Assembly (NCBI GenBank): GCA_002338515.1
Contig: DDIL01000177.1
Coordinates: 3,508 to 18,358 of the forward strand
Length of the DNA: 14,851 nt
Reading direction: 5' to 3'
Source of the DNA: Glaciecola sp. UBA1851
Lineage (GTDB): Bacteria > Pseudomonadota > Gammaproteobacteria > Enterobacterales > Alteromonadaceae
Shown: positions 1 to 7,432 of the stretch, in pieces
Numbering within the stretch: position 1 is the first letter of the stretch
Layout of the letters: the number at the start of each line of letters is the position of its first letter
Program-made: the position numbers and the translations under genes
Notes under the pieces: generated by a model
Database searches by the model: none
Seen by the model: only the letters and a program-made list of their open reading frames with translations
Told to the model about the DNA's origin: nothing

Positions 1-176
1 GGCGATGGAGATTCAAAATTCTCACTTCGTCTTACAAAACTGCCCGTCACCATAATGAGCTCGACCTGTTGAACTTCGTCTTCTTGTTGTTGTGCAACCG
101 CAAGTTGCGGAAGTGCAAACATCTGTGATGCGACAAATGCCGCAATAGCTGTTTTCTTTGCTGTTAACTTCATCAT
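1..176 (-). CDS. TonB-dependent receptor, N-terminal fragment (runs off the window)
   Basis: Reading leftward from an ATG at 176-174, 58 codons are open to the window edge. Residues 1-28 look like a Sec signal peptide: MMKLTAKK, a hydrophobic Ala-rich stretch, then cleavage near AVA/QQQ. An acidic Gln-rich linker follows, then VELIMVTGSFVRR (residues about 38-50) and ESPSP. That VTGS-x-RR followed by SP pattern is the TonB-box and plug start typical of outer-membrane TonB-dependent receptors, which import siderophores, glycans or other large substrates using TonB-ExbBD energy. The substrate cannot be told from this fragment. A second in-frame ATG at 173 is better spaced (6 bases) from the GGGGA ribosome-binding sequence than the first (3 bases) and may be the real start. 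The gene has its own leader containing a terminator-like hairpin. Family assignment is fairly firm; the rest of the gene is not visible. Confidence 0.8.
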   Translation of the reverse strand, partial: MMKLTAKKTAIAAFVASQMFALPQLAVAQQQEDEVQQVELIMVTGSFVRRSENFESPS

Positions 177-184
177 AAATCCCC

Positions 185-230
185 AAAAAAAGGCGCCCAT
201 GACCTTACCGTGTGTGTAAGTGTTATGGGC
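185..230 (-). terminator. terminator-like hairpin in the leader of the TonB receptor gene (possible attenuator)
   Basis: On the minus strand GCCCAT (230-225) pairs with ATGGGC (200-195). AC/GT and CTTAC/GTAAG continue the stem to a 7-base loop, with one A-C mismatch and one bulged A. The stem is followed by GCC and seven T (191-185), then the GGGGA ribosome-binding sequence and the ATG. It may terminate read-through from the upstream MaoC gene. Because a promoter candidate lies upstream of it (273-301), it could instead be an attenuator in the receptor mRNA leader. Confidence 0.5.
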
Positions 231-272
231 ATTTTCTATCGTTATTATTACTCCAAAAGGAGCGTTGTATTA

Positions 273-301
273 ATACTAGGTGCTAATGTAACATTTGTAA
301 A
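273..301 (-). promoter_or_regulatory. candidate promoter of the TonB receptor gene
   Basis: On the minus strand a -35 TTTACA (301-296, 5 of 6 matches) is followed after 17 bases by a -10 TAGTAT (278-273, 4 of 6). The predicted start near 266 would give a leader of about 90 bases. That leader would carry a small CTCC/GGAG hairpin (262-251) and the terminator-like hairpin at 230-185. The assignment rests on sequence match only, in an AT-rich stretch. Confidence 0.35.
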
Positions 302-331
302 TATAATGTTATTTATCTGTAACCATAACAT

Positions 332-366
332 AACAACATGGTCATACCAGTTGTTTTGTTTTTTTT
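332..366. terminator. stem-loop with an eight-T tract, just past the MaoC stop codon
   Basis: AACAAC-A-TGGT (332-342) pairs with ACCA-GTTGTT (346-355) around a CAT loop. This gives ten base pairs with one bulged A. On the plus strand the stem is followed by T-rich sequence ending in eight T (359-366), a good intrinsic-terminator shape. On the minus strand, where the MaoC gene ends at 365, the tail is only moderately T-rich (TTGTTATGTTATGG). It could serve both directions, but no plus-strand gene lies upstream of it. Confidence 0.4.
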
Positions 367-811
367 AATGATTTTTAATAACTAAAGATAAGAACTCACC
401 AATTAGCGCAGGTTTTTCTCGATCTCTTATCTCTACTGTTCCTTCAAATTTGTATAAATCGCCCATCGTCTTAGGCTCAATAGATACCAGTTTGAAGCTG
501 TATCTAATTGCATCGTTTGATCTTACTGGCTCAATAAACCTTAATGTATCCAAGCCATAATTGATTAAAGTTGTTGTGTTGGCATCTACTGAAATATTTT
601 CACCAAAAAACTTGGGCATAAGAGACAATGTAAGAAAACCATGAGCGATCGTTGTTTTAAAAGGACTCTCTAATTTACAACGCCCTTCATCGATGTGAAT
701 CCACTGGTTGTCGCCGGTTGCCTCTGCAAATTCGTTTATTTTAGCTTGTGTCACTACATGAAATTCGCCACTTCGTATAATTTCACCCACTTTTAAATTT
801 AAAATATCCAA
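365..811 (-). CDS. MaoC-like hot-dog-fold acyl-CoA hydratase/dehydratase
   Basis: The 148-residue product has the full length of a single hot-dog MaoC domain. This family hydrates trans-2-enoyl-CoA to (R)-3-hydroxyacyl-CoA or carries out related dehydrations in the cytoplasm. The hydratase signature is clear: ATGDNQWIHID at residues 31-41 contains the expected catalytic Asp34 and His39, and AHGFLTLSL at 56-64 is the conserved element after it. The start is TTG at 811-809, supported by AAGGA five bases upstream and no in-frame ATG nearby. The gene is divergent from the LysR-type regulator at 936, a layout in which such regulators often control the neighbour. The substrate is unknown. Membership of the NodN/PaaZ-C-like group is possible. 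The family call is firm and the physiological role open. Confidence 0.88.
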   Translation of the reverse strand: MDILNLKVGEIIRSGEFHVVTQAKINEFAEATGDNQWIHIDEGRCKLESPFKTTIAHGFLTLSLMPKFFGENISVDANTTTLINYGLDTLRFIEPVRSNDAIRYSFKLVSIEPKTMGDLYKFEGTVEIRDREKPALIGEFLSLVIKNH

Positions 812-859
812 GCCAATCCTTATTAATTCAAGTAATTAAAATTTAATATTATTATTAGT

Positions 860-887
860 TTGATTTATATTTAAATGTCACTAAAAT
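860..887 (+). promoter_or_regulatory. candidate LysR-gene promoter and divergent control region
   Basis: In the 124-base gap between the divergent MaoC and LysR genes, TTGATT (860-865) and TAAAAT (882-887) form a plus-strand -35/-10 pair with 16-base spacing. The interval also contains ATTTA-N4-TAAAT (863-876) and the palindrome TTAATATTAA (894-903). Both are compatible with LysR-type T-N11-A binding sites, but such motifs arise easily in AT-rich DNA. Confidence 0.3.
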
Positions 888-935
888 GTTAAATTAATAT
901 TAAATACTTGCTAAATCTGAATAGGATCTGTTTTT

Positions 936-1838
936 ATGAATTTACACAGGATTGATTTGAATTTATTTGCCGTGTTCGATGCAATATATACTGCAGGCAG
1001 TTTGACAAAAGCGGCGGATGTTTTGTGCATTACTCAACCGGCTGTGAGTAATTCATTAGCGCGTCTTCGCGATATGTTAAACGATCCATTGTTTGTTAGA
1101 ACGGGCCATTCAATGACACCAACACCCGTTGCTCAGAACATTATTGTTCCAGCTAGAGAAGCACTAGGGTTACTGCGTAAATCAGTTCAACAAAGTCATA
1201 TTTTTGAACCTGAAACATCAACAAAGTCATTTAATTTTGCGAGTAGAGATTTACTTGAAGTCAGTATCATGCCTAGATTAATGGCTAGACTGCAAAGTTT
1301 AGCGCCTAATATTACGTTGACAAATTATGAGATAAATCGCAGTAATGTTGTTTCTTCAATGGCAAGTGGTAACTTAGACTTTTATGCAGACGCATCAACC
1401 TTTACTGATATACATTTGGAGAAACAACTGATTGCGAAAGATAGGTTTGTTGCATTGGCTCGGAAAAATCACCCGCTAATTCACAACGAACTCACTTTAG
1501 AAAACTTTCTTACACTTGGGCATATTAATGTGTCAAATAGAAAGTCTGGTGCAGGACCTATCGATATTGCATTAGACAAATTAGGTAAAAAACGCCAAGT
1601 TGTTATGCGCGGACAACATTTTTTAACTGTACCAAGTGCAATCTCTAAAACTGACTTAATAGCTTGTATTCCTTATCATTTAGCTAAACATTACGACCTT
1701 GCAATGTATGAAATTCCATTCGATCTCCCGCAAGTAGAATACTTCTTATACTGGCATGTTAGTGCAGATCACGACAGTGCGCATAAATGGATGAGAGAAC
1801 AAATTACAGAAGTAGCTAAAGCTTATAATCCAGACTAA
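936..1838 (+). CDS. LysR-family transcriptional regulator
   Basis: The 300-residue product has the usual LysR length. An N-terminal winged helix-turn-helix spans about residues 5-64. It includes GSLTKAADVLCITQPAVSNS (21-40) with the recognition helix QPAVSNSLARLR, then DPLFVRTGHSMTPTP (50-64). The remainder is a LysR substrate-binding domain for a small-molecule effector. The N-terminal pattern resembles the NodD/LeuO-like branch. ATG at 936 has AGGA nine bases upstream. It is transcribed away from the MaoC gene, which is the most likely direct target together with autoregulation. The next gene starts 138 bases downstream and has its own leader, so the regulator is probably monocistronic. The effector cannot be predicted. 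Confidence 0.93.
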   Translation: MNLHRIDLNLFAVFDAIYTAGSLTKAADVLCITQPAVSNSLARLRDMLNDPLFVRTGHSMTPTPVAQNIIVPAREALGLLRKSVQQSHIFEPETSTKSFNFASRDLLEVSIMPRLMARLQSLAPNITLTNYEINRSNVVSSMASGNLDFYADASTFTDIHLEKQLIAKDRFVALARKNHPLIHNELTLENFLTLGHINVSNRKSGAGPIDIALDKLGKKRQVVMRGQHFLTVPSAISKTDLIACIPYHLAKHYDLAMYEIPFDLPQVEYFLYWHVSADHDSAHKWMREQITEVAKAYNPD

Positions 1839-1976
1839 AAAAAGTTGAAATTACAAGCTTTAGGAAGCTGTACTTATTTATTTTCATACCTATTTATTAA
1901 CGAGGTAATTGTACAAATCATTAGCGACCTTAAACTGACAGTGTTGAAAATTTAAACTGTAAGTGAGAGGTCTACC

Positions 1977-2375
1977 ATGAAAAACAGAAAATATTTATAT
2001 CTAAGTATTATTGCTACAGGACTAATGTTTCAGTCTACTGTCGCATCGGCATCCATTGAAGCAGCATTAGCAAACATTTGTAATATTGTAAAAGCAAATG
2101 ACAAAAGCGAACTGCGTAAGAAGATGAAAACAGTGCAAAGCGATTATCGAATTCGTTTAGGCGATTACTATGACGGAGTGACGTGTGGTGGAAATAGTTT
2201 AATACGCACAGCTATATTGAACGATGCAGTTGATACCGGCACATTATTGGTAAAACGCTTACCGAAATCTCAATTGAGAACGCCTGAGAAAGACGGATTA
2301 GAATTAGCCAAGTGGATAGAAGCGAACGGGCATGCCGGCTCTCCTATTGCTAGCGTCGTACAAGATAGGTTGTAG
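1977..2375 (+). CDS. small exported protein, DUF3718-like
   Basis: The 132-residue product has a signal peptide: MKNRKY, a hydrophobic core, and VASA/S with cleavage expected after Ala25. The mature part of about 107 residues is probably periplasmic. It has exactly two cysteines, Cys35 (ANICNI) and Cys70 (DGVTCGGNS), which could form a disulfide. The segments ANDKSELRKK, YYDGVTCGGNSL and AVDTGTLLVKRLP resemble the DUF3718 family of Shewanella, Colwellia and relatives as I remember it. That family has no known function. ATG at 1977 follows AGAGGT at a good distance. The gene stands alone: LysR lies upstream on the same strand with a 138-base gap, and the gene downstream converges. The exported status is firmer than the family name. 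Confidence 0.8.
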   Translation: MKNRKYLYLSIIATGLMFQSTVASASIEAALANICNIVKANDKSELRKKMKTVQSDYRIRLGDYYDGVTCGGNSLIRTAILNDAVDTGTLLVKRLPKSQLRTPEKDGLELAKWIEANGHAGSPIASVVQDRL

Positions 2376-2390
2376 CAACTTTTATTACCT

Positions 2391-2428
2391 ATGGAGTATA
2401 CGTTTATTTTAAAATGACTGTACTCCAT
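2391..2428. terminator. possible bidirectional terminator between converging genes
   Basis: ATGGAGTA (2391-2398) and TACTCCAT (2421-2428) form a perfect 8-bp stem around a 22-base AT-rich loop, in the 70-base gap between two converging genes. No strong T tract follows on either strand, so termination is suggested mainly by position. Confidence 0.3.
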
Positions 2429-2445
2429 TCTAGGGTCTGTTGATC

Positions 2446-3339
2446 TTAGTTTTTACAAAAATTCCTAATGCGAGTGATAATGTCACTCGCTTTTTGATGA
2501 TGAAGCCAATGATCTTCAGATTCAAATTTAACCACCTCAAGATTGCTTACCCAATCATCTAAACCATGTAATACCTCCGGTACAAAAGCGGTATCCCTCA
2601 TTCCCCATAAAACAAGTGTTGGCACTTGAATTCTAATATTAGGTAAACTTGCTTCACCTGTTAATTGAGTTCTAGAAGTCACCAAGTTCGGCATACACTT
2701 ATAATAGGCAAAAGCATTTTGTAAGCTAGAGCGGTCACTCCACTGCTGTATAAACCTTCCTTGTTGATTGTTAGACAACTTATCAAACCATCCACCATAT
2801 AACTTTTTCAAGCGATAAAAATTATTTTCGGTTACTATTTCATATCCATTTTCTGATATTAAATCTGTAATATAGTCAGATTGTTTTTGCTGCCTTGGGT
2901 TATTCAACATTTCTCTTGTAAAAGTACTTGGATGAGCTGCATTAAGTATCACTAGTTTTTTAACCAAGTTTTCATAAAAAGCAGTAAAAGGCCATGCAAT
3001 TGCTCCACCCCAGTCATGAGCGACCAAATAAACAGGCTCCCCATTTGCAATTTGCTTAACAAACTCGGCTAAACAAGAAATTAAGTTTTGTAAGTGATAA
3101 TCGCTGTCTTTTTCAAAACCTAAACTACCGTTATAGCCAGGTAAATCTGGCGCGATTGCTCTAAAACTATCTGACATTGAAAGTATATACGCCTCATAAC
3201 TCCAACTATTTTCAGGAAAACCATGCAAGAATATTAAAATAGGCTTATTGGAACTGTGAAATGTATTTGCATGCAAATACTGAATACTTGTTTTGCTTAA
3301 AGAAATTGTAGATTGGCATATTGTCATTATTGAGTTCAC
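2446..3339 (-). CDS. alpha/beta hydrolase, epoxide-hydrolase-like
   Basis: The 297-residue product has the alpha/beta hydrolase fold. HGFPENSW (39-46) is the oxyanion motif typical of soluble epoxide hydrolases. AHDWGGAI (107-114) places the nucleophile at Asp109, followed by Trp, as in epoxide hydrolases and dehalogenases. Asp249 (GMRDTAF) is the likely acid and His277 (EDHWLHH) the base. The cap domain (about 138-220) contains several tyrosines that could activate an epoxide, but I cannot assign the two catalytic ones. Fluoroacetate dehalogenase-like activity is an alternative, because the families share these motifs. Translation starts at GTG 3339 with no clear ribosome-binding site; ATG at codon 5 (3327) is an alternative. 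A terminator at 3368-3401 separates it from the acyl-CoA dehydrogenase upstream, so it is probably a separate unit. Fold call firm, substrate unknown. Confidence 0.8.
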   Translation of the reverse strand: MNSIMTICQSTISLSKTSIQYLHANTFHSSNKPILIFLHGFPENSWSYEAYILSMSDSFRAIAPDLPGYNGSLGFEKDSDYHLQNLISCLAEFVKQIANGEPVYLVAHDWGGAIAWPFTAFYENLVKKLVILNAAHPSTFTREMLNNPRQQKQSDYITDLISENGYEIVTENNFYRLKKLYGGWFDKLSNNQQGRFIQQWSDRSSLQNAFAYYKCMPNLVTSRTQLTGEASLPNIRIQVPTLVLWGMRDTAFVPEVLHGLDDWVSNLEVVKFESEDHWLHHQKASDIITRIRNFCKN

Positions 3340-3367
3340 TTAATAGTTTTACTTCTGCAACCAATAT

Positions 3368-3401
3368 AAAAACACCAAGCATTAACCAATACTTGGTGTT
3401 T
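3368..3401 (-). terminator. rho-independent terminator of the beta-oxidation operon
   Basis: A perfect 10-bp stem, AAACACCAAG (3370-3379) with CTTGGTGTTT (3392-3401), encloses a 12-base loop. On the minus strand it is followed by a run of five T (3372-3368) and then ATA. It lies 30 bases beyond the stop codon of the large acyl-CoA dehydrogenase gene and so ends that operon. Confidence 0.75.
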
Positions 3402-3430
3402 CAATGATACCGACTTATGAGTTCTCTAAA

Positions 3431-5230
3431 TTATCCAACTTTAAATAGTTGGGCATCCATTTTCATCAAGTTATCTGAGCCAGATTGCATAGCAGAAACT
3501 AATGAACGCGTGCGCGTTAACATTCTATCAAAATAGAATTTTGCAGTATGAATTTTAGCTTCATAAAAATCGACTTCCGTTGTGCCCGCATCTAACTTTT
3601 GTTGTGCAACAACCGCCATTTTCAGCCAAAAATAGCCTACCGTAATGTAACCTGAATACATTAGGTAGTCTACAGATGCGGCGCCTAATTCATTTGGATT
3701 ATTTGCTGCAGACGTACCTATATCGCCAGTGATTTGCAACCATTCATCAACATGTGAATCAATCGCATTGGTCCAAGCATTAAATTGCTTCGTTTCTCTA
3801 ATTTGAGCACAGTACTCTTTAATTTCATTGGTAAACACATTCAGCAATTCGCCATTTGAACCCATAATTTTACGCGCAAGTAAATCAATTGCTTGAATAC
3901 CAGTGGTGCCTTCATACATAGTGCAAATACGAGTATCGCGTGCTAATTGTTCCATCCCCCACTCTGCAATGTAGCCATGACCGCCATAAACCTGCATGCC
4001 ATAACTGGTGGCTTCTTGTGCTGTTTCAGTTAAAAACGCTTTAACAATTGGCGTTAGTAGTGCAAGTTTTGCATCAGCTAATTTCATTTCAGCTTCGTCT
4101 TTACCATAACTGGTAATATCGACAAGCTTCATACAGTAGTTTGCAAGCGCCCTGTTCCCTTCAGCTAAAGACTTTTGAGTTAACAACATGCGTCTTACAT
4201 CAGGGTGCACAATAATTGGATCGGCTGGCCCTTCTGGGTTTTTAACCCCTGTCATTGAGCGAAATTGTACTCTATCTTGTGCGTATGCTAATGCACCTTG
4301 AAATGCTGCCTCACATGCAGATAACCCTTCAACACCAGTACCTATGCGCGCTATATTCATAAATGTAAACATGCAATTTAGCCCACGATTTGGCTCACCT
4401 ATTAAGTAACCTTTAGCGCCATCAAAATTAATAACACAGGTTGCACTGCCTTTAATGCCCATTTTATGTTCAATAGAGCCACATTTAACCGTGTTCCGCT
4501 CTCCCGGCTCACCATTTTCATCCAAGTTATATTTAGGCACAATAAATAGCGATATACCCTTAGTACCTTTTGGCGCATCTGGCAAACGTGCAAGTACAAT
4601 ATGCACAATATTCTCTGACAAGTCATGTTCACCAGCAGAAATAAATATTTTAGTGCCCGTTAAAGCAAAGGTGCCATCATCATTTGGCTCAGCCTTGCAT
4701 TTCAACATACCTAAATCAGAGCCACAATGAGATTCTGTTAAGCACATTGTGCCAGTCCAAATACCATCAATTAATTTATTCAAGAACATATCTTGCTGTT
4801 CTTTTGTTCCATGACTTTTAAGCGTCTCCATACAGCCTTGGCTTAAGCCCGGATACATTGCCCATGAATGGTTTGCGCCAGAGAACCATTCGGCTAAAGA
4901 GGTAGCTAAAGAATAAGGTAGGCCTTGACCATTAAATTCAACTGGATGCGCCATTGACGGCCAACCGCCCTCAACATACTGTGCGTAAGCTTCTTTAAAT
5001 CCAGTTGGCGTGGTAACGACGCCGTCGTCAAACTTACAACCCTCTTGGTCTCCAGAAGCGTTAATAGGCGCAAGAATATTTTCAGCAAACTTGCCTGCTT
5101 CCGTATAAATGGCGCGAACCAAATCTTCACTCGCATCTTCAAACCCTAATTTTTCATAATGGCTTTGAATATCTAATAATTCGTGAGTAACAAATAACGT
5201 ATCTCGCTCTGGTGCTTTAAAATTTTGCAT
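3431..5230 (-). CDS. large acyl-CoA dehydrogenase with C-terminal extension (FadE5/DmdC type)
   Basis: The 599-residue product is longer than classical acyl-CoA dehydrogenases (about 380-400) and matches the family with an added C-terminal domain, which includes mycobacterial FadE5 and DmdC of DMSP demethylation. It should oxidise acyl-CoA to trans-2-enoyl-CoA using FAD and pass electrons to ETF. FAD- and substrate-binding motifs are visible: MCLTESHCGSDLG (162-174) and GTKIFISAGEHD (192-203). The catalytic base is Glu440 in CTMYEGTTGIQ. The extension (about 460-599) is the family's helical C-terminal domain. ATG at 5230 follows AGGT. The gene begins 24 bases after the stop of the FadB-like gene, so both are co-transcribed and catalyse successive beta-oxidation steps. 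Chain-length preference, or a role in methylmercaptopropionyl-CoA oxidation, cannot be decided from sequence. Confidence 0.9.
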   Translation of the reverse strand: MQNFKAPERDTLFVTHELLDIQSHYEKLGFEDASEDLVRAIYTEAGKFAENILAPINASGDQEGCKFDDGVVTTPTGFKEAYAQYVEGGWPSMAHPVEFNGQGLPYSLATSLAEWFSGANHSWAMYPGLSQGCMETLKSHGTKEQQDMFLNKLIDGIWTGTMCLTESHCGSDLGMLKCKAEPNDDGTFALTGTKIFISAGEHDLSENIVHIVLARLPDAPKGTKGISLFIVPKYNLDENGEPGERNTVKCGSIEHKMGIKGSATCVINFDGAKGYLIGEPNRGLNCMFTFMNIARIGTGVEGLSACEAAFQGALAYAQDRVQFRSMTGVKNPEGPADPIIVHPDVRRMLLTQKSLAEGNRALANYCMKLVDITSYGKDEAEMKLADAKLALLTPIVKAFLTETAQEATSYGMQVYGGHGYIAEWGMEQLARDTRICTMYEGTTGIQAIDLLARKIMGSNGELLNVFTNEIKEYCAQIRETKQFNAWTNAIDSHVDEWLQITGDIGTSAANNPNELGAASVDYLMYSGYITVGYFWLKMAVVAQQKLDAGTTEVDFYEAKIHTAKFYFDRMLTRTRSLVSAMQSGSDNLMKMDAQLFKVG

Positions 5231-5254
5231 AATTATTACCTAATTCAATTGTGG

Positions 5255-7354
5255 CTACTTTGCTTGATAACTAGCAAAAGTCTGTTCGTTCTTTACTAAT
5301 TCTTGTAAAAGTGGTGAAGGCGTAAACCAATGCTCGCCATATTCACCTAAGGTTGCTTGGTAGTGTTTCATTCGTTCTAATATCTGTGATAAGCCAATTT
5401 CATCTGCATACTTCATTGGTCCTCCCCTATAAACAGGGAAACCATATCCGTAAACATAAATTACGTCTATGTCACTGGAACGTTGGGCTATACCTTCACT
5501 TAAAATATTTGCGCCTTCGTTTATAAGCGGATAAATACAACGCTCTAAAATTTCTTGTTCACTTATTTCGCGTTGTTCTATACCCAACTCGCTCGCTCGT
5601 CTTTTAGCAATGTCGATCACTTCGGCATCGGGAATAGGTTTACGACTACCTGATTCATATAAATACACGCCTTTACCTGCTTTTAATCCTACGCGGCCCG
5701 CTACAACTAATTCATCTGCAACCGTACAATAAGATGGGTCGTGTTTAATAAATTCTTGACGAGATTGGCGGACAAAATAACCGATATCCAAACCTGCCAT
5801 ATCGCCCATAGTGAACGGTCCCATAGGCAAACCAAATTTATAGATTACTGCATCAACTTGTTCAGGCGTCGCACCTTCTAGCATTAGTCTGTTTGCTTCG
5901 CGGCCATATACTTCAATCATTCTATTGCCCACAAAACCGAAACATACGCCAACTAATACACCTACCTTTTTAATGGTTTTAGCGAGTTTCATTGAAGTTT
6001 TAATGACTTCATCAGAGGTTTCCTCACCTTTTACTATTTCAAGCAGCTTCATGACATTGGCTGGTGAGAAAAAATGTAAACCAATCACGTCTTGTGGCCT
6101 AGAAGTAGATTGTGCTATTTCATTTAAGTCCAAAGTAGAGGTATTACTAGCAAGGATGGCACCTGGTTTACACACTTTATCTAACGTCTGAAACACATCC
6201 TTTTTAACGGACATTTTTTCGAATACAGCCTCAATAACTAAATCAACATCTGATAAATCTGAATATTCAGTTGTACCAGTAAACATGGCCATGCGTTGTT
6301 CAACTTGCTCGGCTGATAACTTACCCTTTTTAGCCGAGTTCTCGTAGTTTCTACGAATAACACTCAAGCCTTTATCTAAATTAGCTTGTTCAAGTTCTAG
6401 CATCACAATTGGAATACCGGCATTGGCAAAGTTCATCGCTATGCCGCCACCCATAGTGCCTGCACCTATAATTCCAACTGATTTAATATCGCGTGTTGCA
6501 GTATCTTTAGCTATGGTTGGTAATGCGCCAGCTGCACGTTCAGCAAAGAAAAAATGTTGTTGTGCACGAGCTTGCGGTGTATTCATACACTCCATAAATA
6601 ACTCGCCTTCACGCTTTAAACCTTCTGCAAAGGGAAGTTCAAATGCTGCTTTTACAGCCTTTATACAGTGACTTGGCGCGAAGAAACCACGAGATTTAGC
6701 ATCTACCATCGCCTGAGTTTGACTAATTACTTCCTCAGTTTCTTTGTTCATTGACAATTTAACATCACTTGCCCGCGGAATAGGCTTGCTAGCGACGTCA
6801 ACAGCTAGTTCTATTGCAACTTTTAATAGTGAGCTAGCATCAACAACCTTCTCAAATAAACTTGGGATATGGGATGCTTTTGTAGGCGCACCCGACACTA
6901 TCATTTGTAGCGCTTGAGCAGCCGGTAACAAGCGAGGTAGTCTTTGTGTGCCACCTGCTCCTGGTAAAATACCAAGGTGGACTTCTGGTAAGCCAACTTT
7001 ATTGCCTTCAACCGTTACCCTGTAATGGCACGATAATGCTAACTCTAAACCACCACCAAATGCTCCGCCGTTAACCGCAGCCACAACAGGCTTAGTACTA
7101 TTTTCAATAACATCTAACACTTCTGGCAACATAGGAGATAAGTCGCCTCCTGAAAATTCAGTGATATCTGCACCCGCACTGAATAGTGCAAGTTCACTGG
7201 TAATCACAATAGCGTTAACGTTGTCGTTATTTAACGCAACGTGCATTGCCTCTATAAGGCCGACACGAATTTGTTTAGATAGCGCATTAACAGGTTTATT
7301 GGCCATACTAATGACACATACATTATGCTCAATTACATGATTCACTACACTCAC
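5255..7354 (-). CDS. bifunctional enoyl-CoA hydratase / 3-hydroxyacyl-CoA dehydrogenase (FadB/FadJ-like)
   Basis: This multifunctional beta-oxidation enzyme has 699 residues from the start chosen here. The N-terminal crotonase domain (about 1-190) has GGAFGGGLELAL with Glu104 and GLPEVHLGILPGAGGTQR with Glu124, the two catalytic acids. The 3-hydroxyacyl-CoA dehydrogenase domain starts near residue 290 with the NAD site GIIGAGTMGGG, followed by SNTST (403-407), the catalytic His427 in GLHFFSP, GFVGNRM, and a C-terminal dimerisation repeat. It hydrates enoyl-CoA and oxidises the 3-hydroxyacyl-CoA. The frame stays open to TTG at 7393 (712 residues), but that codon lacks a ribosome-binding site. 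GTG at 7354 has AAAAAGG eight bases upstream and gives an N-terminus beginning MSVVNHVIE, so I prefer it. The large acyl-CoA dehydrogenase gene follows after 24 bases. No thiolase gene accompanies the pair. Confidence 0.92.
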   Translation of the reverse strand: MSVVNHVIEHNVCVISMANKPVNALSKQIRVGLIEAMHVALNNDNVNAIVITSELALFSAGADITEFSGGDLSPMLPEVLDVIENSTKPVVAAVNGGAFGGGLELALSCHYRVTVEGNKVGLPEVHLGILPGAGGTQRLPRLLPAAQALQMIVSGAPTKASHIPSLFEKVVDASSLLKVAIELAVDVASKPIPRASDVKLSMNKETEEVISQTQAMVDAKSRGFFAPSHCIKAVKAAFELPFAEGLKREGELFMECMNTPQARAQQHFFFAERAAGALPTIAKDTATRDIKSVGIIGAGTMGGGIAMNFANAGIPIVMLELEQANLDKGLSVIRRNYENSAKKGKLSAEQVEQRMAMFTGTTEYSDLSDVDLVIEAVFEKMSVKKDVFQTLDKVCKPGAILASNTSTLDLNEIAQSTSRPQDVIGLHFFSPANVMKLLEIVKGEETSDEVIKTSMKLAKTIKKVGVLVGVCFGFVGNRMIEVYGREANRLMLEGATPEQVDAVIYKFGLPMGPFTMGDMAGLDIGYFVRQSRQEFIKHDPSYCTVADELVVAGRVGLKAGKGVYLYESGSRKPIPDAEVIDIAKRRASELGIEQREISEQEILERCIYPLINEGANILSEGIAQRSSDIDVIYVYGYGFPVYRGGPMKYADEIGLSQILERMKHYQATLGEYGEHWFTPSPLLQELVKNEQTFASYQAK

Positions 7355-7432
7355 GGAGTTTACCTTTTTATAATTTGTATCAACGTAACTCAAATGTTAA
7401 ATCAAGAATCACAAAGGCTCTAATTTATTGCT

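Noticed and set aside
1856..1880. AGCTT-TAGG-AAGCT hairpin followed by a T-rich stretch after the LysR gene.
   Set aside because: A 5-bp stem with an interrupted T tract is too weak to assign as the LysR terminator.
1909..1936. TTGTAC and TAAACT, 16 bases apart, as a promoter for the DUF3718-like gene.
   Set aside because: Only 3 of 6 and 4 of 6 consensus matches in AT-rich DNA. A promoter probably exists in this gap but cannot be placed.
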